From: Sympetrum striolatum
Lineage: Eukaryota; Arthropoda; Insecta; Odonata; Libellulidae
Reading direction: 5' to 3'
Length of the DNA: 64,000 nt
NCBI GenBank assembly: GCA_947579665.1
Contig: CANPUZ010000061.1
Coordinates: forward strand, 868,001 to 932,000
Below the pieces are notes generated by a model that was given only the letters and a program-made list of their open reading frames with translations, made no database searches and was not told the DNA's origin. Shown one piece after another: positions 22,088 to 34,225 of the stretch (the first letter of the stretch is position 1; each line of letters opens with the position of its first letter). Position numbers and translations under genes: made by a program.

Positions 22088-22245
22088 CAAATGATACCGG
22101 GAAGGTCCTGAAATAGGACTCCATCATCCTCATCTGAAATGCATAAGGTAATGTCAAGGAAATCTAAAACTCGTTTTTGAAATGTATCTATGATTCTATC
22201 TATATGCCGAATTTCAAGTTTCTATATTATTGGGAAGGGGTTCAA
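22088..22245 (-). mobile_element. Helitron-like remnant, inner part (unit A)
   Basis: Family sequence (ACCGGGAAGGTCCTGAAATA, TATGCCGAATTTCAAGTT, TTGGGAAGGGGTTCAA) is broken at 22246 by the RTE element. The 5' terminus of this remnant lies at 24566-24593 on the far side. Confidence 0.6.
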
Positions 22246-24565
22246 GAGGAAATTGAAAACATCTACCAAACTCTTGGCACTGAACATGACAAAGAAGCCC
22301 ACTACTACAAAGTTATTACGGGAGATTTTAATGCTCGAGTAGGTCAGCGGGAAGCTGATGACACATAGTACCGCTTAGTAGTTTGCAGAATGCACCAATA
22401 TTAATATAACAAATAAGTACTTTAAAAAAAAATCCTACAAGGAAATGGACGTGGAGAGGTCCAATGGAACAAAAAATGAAATAGACTACATATTGGTAAA
22501 CAGACTCTACACTGTAACTTACTGTGAAGTTTTGAATAACTTCAACACTGTAATTGACCATAGAATTGTTAGATGCAGAATTAATATTAACCCCTCCTAA
22601 TGGAAATGGAACGAAAGAAGTTGGTTTCATGCAAGAAGGATGAGATAAATATCGCTAAACTATCAGATAACAAGAAGCAGTTTCAGCTGGAACTTAGAAA
22701 TAGATCCTCAACACTTCAGGAGGAAGAACTCGAAACCAAAGTTATGAAGAAAGCGCCAGAGGAAGTAGTAAGCATGCCAAGAAAACCTAAGGATAAGAAG
22801 TTTAGAGATAGAACCCGGCAAATGATGAAACAACAGAAGGAACTGAAGAATTCAGACACTCCAAGAGATAACATCGAATATGCTGAGCTTTGCAAAGCCA
22901 TCAGAGTAGAGATCAAGGAAGATGTGAGGAATTTTAATGAAAAGATTGTGCAAGAGGCCATAGAAAATAACAAGAGCATAAAGAGGGCTAGAAGATGCCT
23001 AGCAATTGGCAAAAAACAGATTTTAGCATTACAGAAAAGAGATGACACAACAACATATAACAAACCAGCAATATTGAGGACTGTAGCAGAATACTTTGAC
23101 AACCAATACAAGAAGATGGGATGTGCCGAAGAGGAAAGCCAAAGCTCACAAAATCTCCTCTCCATTCTCCCAGAAGAGGTAATGACAGCGATTAAGCAGA
23201 TGAAGAATGGGAAAGCAGGAGGAGCAGATGGGGTGTTGGCGGAGTATCTGAAAGCTGGTGGAACAGAGATTGCTAATGTTTTAGCACAACTATTCAGAAA
23301 TTGTCTAAAACAAGGAACGATTCCCAAGGAATGGAACCACACAAGGATTGCCCTTCTGCACAAGAAAGGAAGCAAAGAATATTTGAAGGACTATCGCCCC
23401 ATTAGCCTCCTTCCAGTTGTCTATGAAACATTCATGAGGATAATAACTGAATGTCTTAAGATGACCCTGTCTTCAGCACAGCCTAGAGAACATGCAAAAT
23501 TCTGGAAAGGCTTCAGCACTATGGACCAAATCCACACACTACAGGAAATTATTAACAGAACGAATGAGTACGAGATGCCACTCGTCCTCTGCTTTGTGGA
23601 TTACGAACAGGCCTTCGACTCGGTAAGTACCTCCTCCACTCTGAAAGCTCTGAAGAATCAAGGGATAGATTCTGATTACATCCGTCTCTTGCGCAGTGTC
23701 TATGAGAATGCCACAGCTTATGTAATGCTTCATGAAGAGACTGATGAATTCAAGATTGAGAAAGGAGTTCGACAAGGTGACGGTCTATCTCCCATCTTGT
23801 TTACAGTCATTTTAGAAGAAGTTTTTAAAACCCTTGATTGGGAAGAGAAGGGCTTAAGAGTAAATGGGGAGTACATCAGTCACCTCCGTTTTGCAGATGA
23901 TATAATTCTCTTTGCAGCTAAAGCAGAAGATCTACAGAAGATAGAACTCTAAACCTCTGAATGTTTGTTTGGAATACACATACCTGGGACAACTTGTAAC
24001 AACAGGAGAGCAAAATAGGATTAATGAAGTAACAGAGGAATGAAACTTGGCTGGAGCGCAATTGGTAGGAACTCACACATTCTGAAGTCAATAATGCCCA
24101 TGGTTTTGAAGAGGAAGATCTTCAACCAATGCATTTTACCTGTCCTGACCTATGGAAGTGAAACTTGGGTGTTAAATGCTGCAATAACCCAGAGACCTCC
24201 GACAACGCAAAGGAGCATGGAACGCGGTATGCTGGGAATCACAAGAAGAGACGGGAAACGAAACACTTGGGTGAGAATGATGACTGGAGTTACAGACATC
24301 AGATATAAGATAAGATTACTTAAATGGAGGTGGGCCGGCCATATTGCGAGAAGAAATGACAACCATTGGACATCTGCAGTTCTCAACTGGATACCAAGAG
24401 ATGTGAAGAGACCAAGAAGAAGACCTGTGGACAGGTGGAATAGAGACATCATCAAGTACTTAGGTGTAACGTGGCAACGAGAAGTTCAGGACGGAGAAAA
24501 TTGGAAAGTACTTGGGGAGGCCTACATCCAACGCAGAATTGAAAATCGATGATGATGATGATGAC
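22246..24565 (+). pseudogene. RTE-clade LINE copy A (endonuclease tail, RT, C-terminal domain)
   Basis: This is a 5'-truncated RTE-type retrotransposon. It opens in the endonuclease with VITGDFNARVGQ (about 22312), loses frame at 22360, then has a long frame 22600-23952. That frame carries KNGKAGGADGVLAEYLKAGG, DYRPISLLPVVYETFMR, FVDYEQAFDSVS, RQGDGLSPILFTVILEE and HLRFADDIILFA (FADD at 23890-23901). After EDLQKIEL there is a stop and, compared with complete RTE proteins, a missing stretch. The C-terminal domain (24040-24552) has YGSETWVLN, RWAGHIARRNDNHW and PRRRPVDRWNRDI. It ends in GATGATGATGATGA, the simple-repeat tail typical of RTE. The RTE clade call rests on these motifs. Confidence 0.85.
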
Positions 24566-24593
24566 ATCTGGAGAAACATCTATATATAATAGA
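24566..24593 (-). mobile_element. Helitron 5' terminus directly abutting the next Helitron (A)
   Basis: On the minus strand this is TCTATTATATATAGATGTTT, the TC-end of the remnant that contains the RTE. Its last base (24593) touches the CGAG 3' end of the next element at 24594 with no base between them. Confidence 0.7.
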
Positions 24594-25719
24594 CGAGTAA
24601 GAGTTGCTTGCATTGAGTTTCAATGTTATCGGTAATAGTTTAAAATAATTTTCAAAATCGCAGCATTTTCTTTTCTTTGTAATGCCTGATGTCAAACCAA
24701 GGGACTATTGGCTGATGTGAATAGACAAAATAACTTGTTAGGAACCGATCTTAATTAATGCAAAATTTGAAGTCCATATCATACTGGGAAGGTCCTGAAA
24801 TAAGACTCCATTATCCCCATCTTAAATGCATTGGGTAATGTAAATGGCCCTCTGGGATCGAACCAGGGACCATCGAGGAAATCTAAAACCTGTTTTCAAA
24901 TGTATCTATGATCTCAAACTATATGCCTGATTTCAAGGTTCTACAACATTGGGAAGGGGTTCAAAAATATTCTTAAATGTACAATATGTTACTTATAGTA
25001 GAGACGACTGGTGTCGAACCCAGGACATACAGGCAGCTGTGAATGCACAGTATGACTTGTTAGGACCTGATCTTATTTAATGCAAAGTTTCAAGTCGATA
25101 TGATGCCGGGAAGTACCTAAAATTTGTTTCCGTTATCTCCGTAAGAAATGCATTGAGGAATGTAAATGGCCCTCTGGGATCGAACCAAGGACCAGCAGGG
25201 AATCGCTAAAATTAGATTATGAAATATATTCATGATCTCCAACTTCATGCCGAATTTCAAGTTTCCATGCCATCGGGAAAGGGTCCAAAAAAAAAATCAT
25301 TAAAATCGCCTCAATACATTTTAAGTGTGAGATTTTTGTCCTGACCTAGCATCGAACCGTGGATATTCTTTGAAGCTGCCTTTTAGAATTTCATAAGATA
25401 TATACGGCTTCTAGCAATATCTCGAATACCACCTCTCTGCCTTTTCGGAAGAGCTAAAAAAAAATTTCAAAAATCTCTACCATGTATTTTATCTTCGTGA
25501 AGAAAATTAGGACTAAGGGGCCTTCAAGAATCGAACCCATGACACTGAGGTTCAAAGTTGGTGGTGTTTTTTTTCTGGTTTTTACACTTAATGGACACTA
25601 CATCGTAAAAATTTCAAGTCGGTGGCACTTGTAGAACAGGGTTAGAATTTTGATCCCCATTGAGTGAGTGAGTGTATATATATCTAGGTATATATGGAGA
25701 AGCGTCTATATATAATAGA
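24594..25719 (-). mobile_element. Helitron-like element H5 (link A/B), complete
   Basis: The minus-strand 5' end TCTATTATATATAGACGC is at 25719 (next base T) and the 3' end reads ATGCAAGCAACTCTTACTCG at 24594. Boxes lie near 24858 (GATCGAACCAGGG), 25014 (GTCGAACCCAGG), 25180 (GATCGAACCAAGG), 25351 (ATCGAACCGTGG) and 25530 (ATCGAACCCATG), about 160-180 bp apart. No protein is encoded. Confidence 0.75.
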
Positions 25720-25721
25720 TA

Positions 25722-26207
25722 TCTATTATACATAGAGGCTTCTCCGGATTCATTCATGTACCTATATAGATAGATAGGATATTAATTCACAGGCTAAACC
25801 ACAAGCGTCATTGACTTAAAATTTTTTCGACCTATCGGCTATGACGTGACCAGTAATTATTAAGTGACCGTAACCGCCAGAAATTTGCGATTTTGAACCT
25901 CAGTGTCATAGGTTTGATTCGAGAGGGCCCCAAAGTCCCGATTTTTTCCGTTTAAATGCATTGCATTTATTTTTTGGAATTAAAAAAAAATACTTCACAG
26001 ATAGGTAGAGAATTAAAACTCAAGAAGCCAATAGACATGGTCAGGATCTATTCATAAAATTAATTATTTTTACAGAAAATAATCTAGGTTCGATGCTAGG
26101 ACGATGCAAAAATCGGCCGTTTAAAATACATTGAGGTAGTTTTTCATTATTTTTTTCATGCACTTATCGAAATGATGGGAAGTTCTTGCTTATATGGAAG
26201 ATGTATA
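25722..26207 (+). mobile_element. Helitron-like element H6, 3' part lost to piggyBac insertion
   Basis: It starts TCTATTATACATAGAGGC after A (25721), head to head with H5 with only TA between them. Boxes GGTTTGATTCGAG (about 25912) and GGTTCGATGCTAGG (about 26087) are present. It ends at the TTAA (26208-26211) where a piggyBac end begins; other copies read on past this TTAA. Confidence 0.7.
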
Positions 26208-26211
26208 TTAA

Positions 26212-26663
26212 CCCTTCAAGGACTGACATTTCAATATGGGAACGGACTGCAGCTGGGTTCTCTAGGTAGCTAAACAATATCTTGAGTGTCATAATATGGT
26301 CAGTAAATGTTATTTTGTGGGCTAAGAGGGTCCAAAGCTTAGTTTCATTTGAGTTTTGGCGCAGTTAAGTCTAGGGATATATTTCTTGTTATTTTTTAGA
26401 AAAACAGGGAATTTTTGAGATGGATCCTTCTGGCAACAAATTTTTATAAGTTTTATTGTCCTTAATTTGAAGTAGTCTTTTGCTTGTATAACTTTAGTAT
26501 GATGTTCTAATCATCCAAAGAAATGAAATAGAGCAGAATTTGAGGTTATTTGTTGTTGTTATAACGTTGTTTATTGCTGCGTTCCCATATGGGCACGTCA
26601 GGCCTTCCCACTACTACGCGACTTCCTTGCCGATGGCTGTCAAGGAAAGCTGTATATTGTATA
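26212..26663 (+). mobile_element. piggyBac left end (link A/B)
   Basis: TTAA is followed by CCCTTCAAGGACTGACATTT, matching the left terminus of full-length P2 (49979). Subterminal GGGAAC and CCCATATGGGCACGTC motifs form an inverted pair like those near the right end of P2. The transposase part is absent: after the Helitron start the sequence jumps to the next array unit. Confidence 0.7.
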
Positions 26664-26978
26664 CGAGTAAAATGCAGCTGGCATACTGCAAGCAGATCGA
26701 CAACACTAATTTCTTATCGGCATCATATCGGGACAGTCCTCAAAAGAAAAAAAAAAGGACTGAAAATATTCTTAGAATTCGCTTCAATTTAATGGTCTGG
26801 CATCGAACCCGGGACTTCCTGGTGATACTTACTATGCAGCACAACAGAAGATCACCATCTCTAACTATATATGAAAATTCAAGCTGAAATATTGGCTGCA
26901 ACTGCCTCAAACTATGTTCTACTTTTCACGAATGTAAATGGCTCTCTGGATTCGAACAAAGGACGATCTTGGAAATCT
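26664..26978 (-). mobile_element. Helitron-like element H7, 3' part, cut by the array breakpoint
   Basis: It begins CGAGTAAAATGCAGC with the hairpin GCTGGCATACTGCAAGC, runs through boxes at about 26804 (ATCGAACCCGGG) and 26951 (TTCGAACAAAGG), and stops at GGAAATCT (26978). The complete counterpart is at 50452-51562. Confidence 0.7.
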
Positions 26979-26997
26979 TATTCTTATTATTCTTAAA
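26979..26997. other. 19-bp filler at tandem duplication junction A/B
   Basis: The stretch TATTCTTATTATTCTTAAA matches neither the Helitron continuation nor the element that follows. The same filler stands at 39436-39454. Confidence 0.75.
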
Positions 26998-27590
26998 GTT
27001 ATTCGTGAAATACCGATAAACCGGAGGTAGCTGTTATGTTCTTTGTGGGTGCTCTAACATGAAACCTATTAGTTGGATCGACACCAAATTTCAAATAAAG
27101 CATTTTGGTTGGTGTTGTTAGAGTTGATTAGTTTTTGGAGTATATCGGTTAACCGGAAGTCGAGCTTCATTTTTCAAAGCTCATTTCCGGTATTCGAAAT
27201 ATCTCCATAAATATTATATTTAGGTATATACTATTATTTAAAAAAGTTTTAGAAAATTGGATTTACTATAACTTTTGTATGAAACATATTTTTGTATCAC
27301 TGATTGTGTAGGAGTTATTCATTAAATACTGATATACCGGAAGTTGCTGATTATGTACGTTGTGGGCGCTCCGGGCGCTGGGGCGAAAGGCCATTTCATC
27401 GCTTTTCATCGAACATGTTCCGAAAAACATTATTTATAATGCTTGTGACGTAAAAGATAATATGATATAAATTAATCACTCATCTTCCAAGTTTAGATTG
27501 AATATAGAGTTCGAAAATACTGTCATAGATAAATATTTACATCTTATACATGGAGAAAGTCATGTGCTGGCCACATCAGATTTTTTTTGA
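26998..27590. mobile_element. ACTTTCTCC element, right half (unit B)
   Basis: This matches 13673-14255: one 317-bp repeat copy and the right terminus. The left half is missing because the duplication breakpoint falls inside the element. Confidence 0.65.
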
Positions 27591-28309
27591 TGCACTGATG
27601 ATAGCAAGTTCATGCTTACATGGAAGATGTATATTAAGTATAGGTTTCTAAAAAAAATTCAGATAAGACTGTACTGTTCCTGGGTTCGATTCTGGGGCAC
27701 ATTAAAATTTCTCTCATAAGGAATATAGGGGGAAAAGTAGGATGTCTTTTGAGGCAGTTGCACCTAGTATTTCTGCCTGAAATTTCATACATAGTATGAG
27801 ATGGTAATCTTCTGTTGTGCTGCATAGAAAGTATTACCAGAAAGACCCCGGCTCGAAGCCAGACGGTAAATATATTCCACATTTAAAATACATTGTGTTT
27901 GTTTTCATTATTTATTTTGATGTACTTATCGAAAAAATAGGAAGTTCTTGCTTAACTAGAAGATGTATATTAAGAATCGGTTTAAGAAAAAAATTAAATA
28001 GGACAATGCTGTTCCTGGGATCGATGCCAGAGCATATTAAAATTTCTCAGATAAGGAATATATGTGAAAAGTAGGAAGTTGTTTGAGGCAGTTGCAGCAA
28101 ATATTTCTGCATGAATTTTCACACATAGTTAGAGATTGTTATCTACTGTTGTGCTGCATAGTTAGTTCACCAGGAAGACCTGGGTTCGGTGCCAGATCAT
28201 TACATTGCAGTGAATTTTAAGAATATTTACAAACGTTCTTTTCTTTTGAGGACCGTCCCGATAATTTGCCGACATGAAATTTTTGTGGATCTGCTTGCAT
28301 TATACAAGC
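27591..28309 (+). mobile_element. Helitron H3 3' part (unit B), tail deleted
   Basis: It corresponds to 14256-14993. The last bases kept are TACAAGC of the hairpin; the terminal ACATTTTACTC is gone and ATCTTGAAC (17105 in A) follows. Confidence 0.65.
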
Positions 28310-29638
28310 ATCTTGAACATACATGTAAACCAAAATGTTAACTCCAACAGGAGAATTTTCTTCATTGGGTACAACAGTGTTTTCCTGGATTACCTTCAAT
28401 TCCTAATAATTGAAGCATCTTTTGATTTATAAAAGAACGTCTAATCCAGAGTTCTAAAACATTATAATCGATTTGAATATCTTTATTAGAACATAGTGTA
28501 TTCCCGCAACCAGCACTCCCATTAAGAGGAGTTTTAGTATATGCAGGCTCAATTTCAACGATAAGAAAAGCAGACTAGAGCCACAGAGATTGAATAAAAT
28601 GGTATTCATCCATGAGAACTATGCGTTGTGCAAAGATTTTGTTGACAGAGTGTAACCTACTGCTGAATGTTATTAATATATTAATTTTAAACTCTTCTCA
28701 TTCATTCATTTGCTTATGATTATTTTAGTTCGTTTAAACGTAAATGTTTTGATTTGCGATCATCATTTATACATTTTTTATTTTCTGGAAATTTCAATTG
28801 AATGTCTATTCATGGATTCCATACTTGAAAAATGTGGCGCAAATGTGATGTTAAAACTAATTCACAACAATAGTACATCCATTGATCGACATTCTACTTG
28901 CTATGTGTGCCCAATTTGTGATACCACTCTTTAAACGTTCTTAATGTAGCGTAATTATAAGAAGCATGCTTTTGTGAAAATAAGGAAAGCAGCGTATTGC
29001 CAAATTAACCCCTTTACGGGGCAGAGCGAGCTAGAATCGAAAAATGCTGGCCATGAATAAGAAAATATTTTTTGAGTGTTAACTTTTGAAACTTCGTATT
29101 GCCATACCTCAATAAGTTCTGCATATAATATTCCCAGACAGCGTCTTATGTGAGCTCGTTTTCCTTAAATAGGAGGGTCCGAGAGAGGATAAGAGAAAGG
29201 AATATAACTTAAAAGACATGTTGCATGAAGTGAGTATTTCACCAACAGAAGCAAATTCAGAGATCTGATGGATGTGATGCAATAATTCAAATATTCAACT
29301 GCGATCACTTAAAAAATCATAATTAAGCTCAAGGGTTGATTATTTAACGCTGTATTGATTTTTTCCGGATGATTTTGCTAATTTGGGTTTGGTTTGAGGC
29401 TGAAGAATTTTGCAAAAAATCTAAACCTGGAATAATTCGTGAATTTCGGTAAATTTTGACCTGTAAAATTTTAATAGGTAGAAATCACCATAAATAATTT
29501 GGTACTAATAGGCAGGATTTATTTGAGAATTGCCAGTACTAAAGTCCGCACTCAAGATAAGGATTTTTTTCCAGGTTTTTTTCGATTCTAGCCACGCCCC
29601 TGAAGCTCCCCTATGCTGACTGTACAATCGGCTGACAC
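28310..29638. other. Conserved non-coding block (unit B)
   Basis: Counterpart of 17105-18431. A 74-codon frame is open at 28710-28934 with a few substitutions against A. No recognised family. Confidence 0.45.
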
Positions 29639-29821
29639 CCTTAATGTCCGCAGCCGTGAGATGGCAGCACTGAAGCTCACCCTTTGAAACCATACTCTCA
29701 TATGGAGTGAATGGAAAAAACAGCACGATTATGATACTTTTTCCCTCTTTTTCTTTGCGGGAGTAGTATATACCAAAGATGGAATTCAGAGTTAGTGATT
29801 TATCCATTTATAAGTACTTAA
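29639..29821 (-). repeat. Left inverted-repeat arm (unit B)
   Basis: Counterpart of 18432-18614; inverted partner at 32921-33035 plus 34157-34225. Confidence 0.6.
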
Positions 29822-30042
29822 AACAATTGAATAAAATGGGCAAATTAGTAAATCCGAAGAATAAGTGCAGGTTGCCTTCAGGGCACAACACAAGTAACGT
29901 CGTCGCTGTGAAAACATTATTCGAAGATCAGCGAAGTGCAATGTATTTTGCTTGGATACACAGAAAATAATTGATCCTTAATAAATTACCCACATTACAT
30001 CTACTTTCAACTAGGCCTTTTAAAACGAGAATCGCAGGATGT

Positions 30043-30157
30043 ACATGGGTGGTCTGAAAAGTTTCAGACATTTCAACATTTCTTGACATGGTTTCTGAAA
30101 ATGTTCTGAAGATGTCTGAAAAATCTGGGGTTGGAAAATTTTCAGACCACCCTCGTA
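30043..30157. mobile_element. Miniature mariner-like element (unit B)
   Basis: Same ends as at 18825-18928, with a small internal duplication of a CTGAA(A/G)AT-type motif making it longer. Confidence 0.4.
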
Positions 30158-30544
30158 TATACATTTCCTGAAAAAAAAGTTCCCAGAAATAGTGTCCAGG
30201 AAATGAGTAAACGGTCAAATATTGTTGAAACATACATAAATCCGAAAGTATCAAATTTTAATTACTGGCGTGGACTGCATTTTATCTTGAGGAGGCTGAA
30301 TTGTGAAGTTAGGTTATACAAGAGTGGTATAAAAAATTTATTGACCAAACATTAAGTTTTAGACAGTTTCACAATTTTACTTTTCGATGCACTTTCTTTA
30401 AATTTATAAACTTTGCATGCTGTCTAATCCTCATAGTTACATTTTATTTTAATATATATGCTATGATTTCACTTCCGTGCATGGGAAAGTTATCTCTTCA
30501 TCACCTTCAAGTAACTCTGTAATTATGCACTCAAGCACATCATT

Positions 30545-30736
30545 TTACTCACAGTGCTTTGCAAATTTTTCCTCCTCTTTGAGGATGAAAGTATGAAGGT
30601 TTACATTAGGATGAACCAAACCACCCATACTTTTCATATTTGTTAACTTTGCTACTGGATGGCAAGAGAATGCCCCAGGATGAATTAATGCTGCCTGGCA
30701 AACAGCACACTTGCTGTGTTTCTTTATCTGGTGCAA
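30545..30736 (-). pseudogene. P-transposase-like C-terminal fragment (unit B), stop-truncated
   Basis: CAVCQAALIHPG and MKSMGGLVHPN as in unit A, with the same TGA after HCE. Assigned by pattern only. Confidence 0.4.
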
Positions 30737-30902
30737 TACAACGATGACCAGGCATTTTTAAGATTAAGGATATCTTAAAATATATCAAAAGTCTTCAAGC
30801 GCAGTAACAACAGTGAAGATCTCCAACTCACACAACGTGGTCGCACTTTCCAACTTACATCAACGTTACCGTAGGAAGGGTTGACTTCGGCCACGCGTGC
30901 AC

Positions 30903-31863
30903 TAGAGGTCTGCATGGGCCGAAAATTTCAACCCGAGACCGGCTCGGCCCGTTCGTTGTTGAGCCCGAGCCCGGCCCGGCCCGGACGTAGAAACAGTACA
31001 TTTATTTCACTTCTTCAGCAATTCCAAAATATATAGAAACTAAATTAAATGAAAATTAATCAATAATTTCGTATTTTTTTGTCATAGAAGTTTTAATTTA
31101 TTTTGTAAGTGATTGTACTGAATAAATGATAAATAAAATAAATAATGTTAGCAAGTAAATGATAATTTGTTCTGAAAAAAGGACAGTAATTTCATGTCAT
31201 GAGTGTCTTTAGCGAAAAAAGTTGTCAAACATATGTCCAGGGGCCTTTTATGAAAAATCATATTACTTCATAAGTATCTACATTGCAGTAATTTACATTG
31301 TATGATAAGGCTGGTGGACGCACAAAGGCTCCGTCATATGCTACTTACATAATAAACACTTATCTGAATAAGTAAATGCCTAGTAGAAGCGTTTCGGTTA
31401 ATAGATTCTATATTTCTATTCATGAGTTAAAATTCCAATATTAGAAGTATACATTACTATAAATAAGGTAAGGTTGCTAGTGACGCTTTAAAATATTGTT
31501 CACCCATCTATCAGGTTGATCTACACTATCTAATCTAACGGTGAAAACCTTAACTTTTGATTCAAAAATCACTGTGGCTATCCATGAGAATTTTTTTGTT
31601 TACAACCTCAAACTTTCCGGGAATATTTCGTTTATTTCATTGCTGTTCTTGAAATTCAAATAAAAAGCAATATTCCACGACTGAAATAAAAGTATTTATT
31701 CAAATTCATTTCTTTTGGTACTTGTTGCAACTTCGTACGACTTCTTTTACTACTTTAATTTTGCAAAATAAACAAACCCAGCATGCGATAAAAAATAGAT
31801 TTACGTGCAAACCTTATGGAAAATTATTCATGGGCCCAGGCCCGGCCCGATAGAGCCCGATCT
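30903..31863. mobile_element. GCCCG-rich hAT-like element (unit B)
   Basis: TAGAGGTCTGCATGGGCC start as in A. The right GCCCG cluster is one repeat shorter than in A. Confidence 0.5.
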
Positions 31864-32920
31864 ACTGTAAATTTGTAGTATAATATCTAAAATTTCACAA
31901 AGTTGCTATTTTTTCCTGCCCTTTAGAATTTAGATTGTCTTGACATATCGCCAGCAAATCCGTCTTGCTCCTTGCAACATTGACAGTACAATTGTCATTG
32001 GGAACTAAATTGAAAATCGTGCATTCTCGAGTCTACGAAACCTCAGTCTGGTAACTTCTATCCGCAACACTCAACAAGATGGGAAACATTTGAAGACAAT
32101 TGGAGGCCAAACAGTGCTTCTTCGTGAAAAAGAGATTAGACTAGTGGAAGTGCTGTTAAATTTTTTATGAGTATTCGTGATATCCAAATTTTAGTACAAA
32201 CGTATTTGAACAGTAAAAAGTAAATGTTCAGTGCTTTGACAAAAATTCCAGAAATTGTTTGTTTTCGGAGATTCATTAGTAGAAACAAAATACTCACTCT
32301 AAAAATTAAAAGGGTTCGAGTGACAGTGAGTAGAAGTTTAGTACAAGAATTTTTCATTCTTTTTGTTTTTGGAGGAAAACAATTAAAAAATGTAAAAAAT
32401 TATTTTTCTTTTGAAAATTTATAAATAAAAAGGAAACAGTTATTATAAGTCAATAACTTCTTATCTCAATACCTATTAAAGGAAGATTAAACATAATAAT
32501 AATAATTTAAAGATTTTAAAATATATTAATGTTCGTAATATTAGTCATATAGTTAATTTCATAGGCGATATTTAGGAAACGTATTTAGTTTTTTGTGACA
32601 TTAAGTCACCCCATCGGTTGGGGTGCCTAAGGCCTCTATTCTTTATTTTTTAAACAAATTCCGTTGCTTACGAAAATTTTTTAGATACTATTTGCATGAA
32701 TAAGAATTACCTTCATGTAATTTAAATTTTCTGAGCATAGAGAATGTAATTGAATACAGAAATTCACCCCATTCTACGGTACGGTTTGTCGCATTTCAGT
32801 GATTTACAAAGAATATTTTTACGGCGACAAAGTTACCTGTGTTTTGCACATAAGGCAAGCACCTTTTCTTCGGATTTGCTAATTTGTCCGTCTTATTCAA
32901 ATGTTTTGTATTCAATTCAA
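31864..32920. other. AT-rich interior of the inverted-repeat element (B)
   Basis: Includes the 110-bp block (about 32038-32145) that unit A lacks. No gene recognised. Confidence 0.4.
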
Positions 32921-34225
32921 AAGTACCTATTGATGGATAAAACAATTACTCTTAATTCCATCTTTGGTAAATATTACTCTTTATTACATATGTATCATAA
33001 TCGTGCTTTTTCACCGTTTACTCCATATAAGATTACGAGTAAAATGTAGCTTGCATACTGCAAGCAGATCAGCATACTAATTTCATATCGGCATCATTTT
33101 GGGACGGTCCTCAAAAGAAAAAAAAAAGAGGATTGAAAATATTCTTAAAATTCGCTGCAATTTCATCGTCTGGTAACGAACCCGGGTCATACTGGTGAAA
33201 TTACTATGCAGCACTATAGAAGATCACCATTCAAGGTGAAAATTCAAGCAGAAATGTTGGCTACAACTCCCTCAAAAGACGTTCTACTTTTCACGAATTT
33301 AAATGGCTCTCTGGATTCGAACCAAGGACGATCTTGGAAATCTAAAATATGTTTCAGAAACTTATTTATGATCTCTATCTATATGCTGAATTTCAAGTTT
33401 CTATATTATTGGGAAAGGTTTCAAAATAATTCCTAAAAATCGGATCAACCTCTGATTGCAGAGACACCTGGTGTCGAACCTAGGACATATTGTAAACGGT
33501 GAATGCACAGTTTCATTTGTAAAGACTTGCTCTTGTATCATGGAAAGTTTGAAGTCGATAGCATGCCGGAAAGTACCTAAATTTTGTTTCCGTTATCTCC
33601 ATAAGAAATGCATTGTAAGATGTAAATGGCCCTCTGGGATCGAACCAAGGACCATCAGCGAGTTGCTTAAATTTGATTATAAAATATATTTATGATATAT
33701 ATCCATGTGCCAAGTTTCAAGTTTCCAAGTCATCTGTAAGTAATTAAAAAAAATCTTAAAAATCCCAATGTAAATTAAACGGGAGAATATTTGCCCTGTC
33801 CTAGCATCGAACCAAGGATAATGTTCGTAGATGTCTTTATGGTTTCCTTTAGATATGCACAGCGTCTAGCGATCCTTCGAGTTTCAGTTCTTTATTTTTC
33901 TGGGAAGTGCCTAAAAAAAATTTTCGAAAATCCCTGCCATGTATTCTTATGGAGAAAATTGCGACTTTGGGGCCTTCTGGAATCGAACCCATGACACTGA
34001 AGTTGAAAGTCGGCTTTTTCCTGGAGGTTACACGTTATGGCCAATATGTCGTAAAAATTTCAAGGCATTGGCACTTGTGGAACAAGGTTAGAATTTTGAT
34101 CCCCTATATATACATAACTTATAGGTATATCCGGAGAAGCGTCTATATATAATAGATGGTTTCGAAGGGCGAACTTCAGTGCTGCCATCTCGCTGCTACC
34201 ATTTCGCAGTTGGGGACATTAAGGG
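32921..34225 (+). repeat. Right inverted-repeat arm (unit B), split by a Helitron
   Basis: The arm sequence is 32921-33035 and 34157-34225; removing 33036-34156 restores exactly the sequence of units A and C at this point. Confidence 0.75.
33036..34156 (-). mobile_element. Private Helitron-like insertion of unit B, complete, exact ends known
   Basis: Units A (21719/21720) and C (45465/45466) have the empty site GATTA|TGG. The insert lies between that A and T with no duplication. On the element strand it starts TCTATTATATATAGACGC (with a possible 5-bp terminal hairpin TCTAT/ATAGA) and ends CTACATTTTACTCG. The hairpin GCTTGCA-GTA-TGCAAGC (33049-33065 on plus) sits 13 nt from the 3' end. Boxes at about 33177, 33318, 33475, 33640, 33807 and 33981 recur every 140-175 bp. 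It has the layout of a non-autonomous Helitron, except that the last four bases are CTCG instead of the usual CTRR. Confidence 0.85.

Larger units (their letters stand above)
13673..26997. repeat. Tandem array unit A (about 13.3 kb)
   Basis: The sequence from 13673 onward matches 26998 onward and 39455 onward in the same order. Unit A differs from B and C by carrying a 2.1-kb segment (14994-17104) and lacking about 110 bp near 20840. Its left edge merges with the intact ACTTTCTCC element, so A keeps the original flank, while B and C start at a filler-containing breakpoint. Confidence 0.85.

Noticed and set aside
22716..23375. A 219-codon frame on the minus strand of the RTE
   Set aside because: It is the antisense shadow of the reverse transcriptase reading frame.
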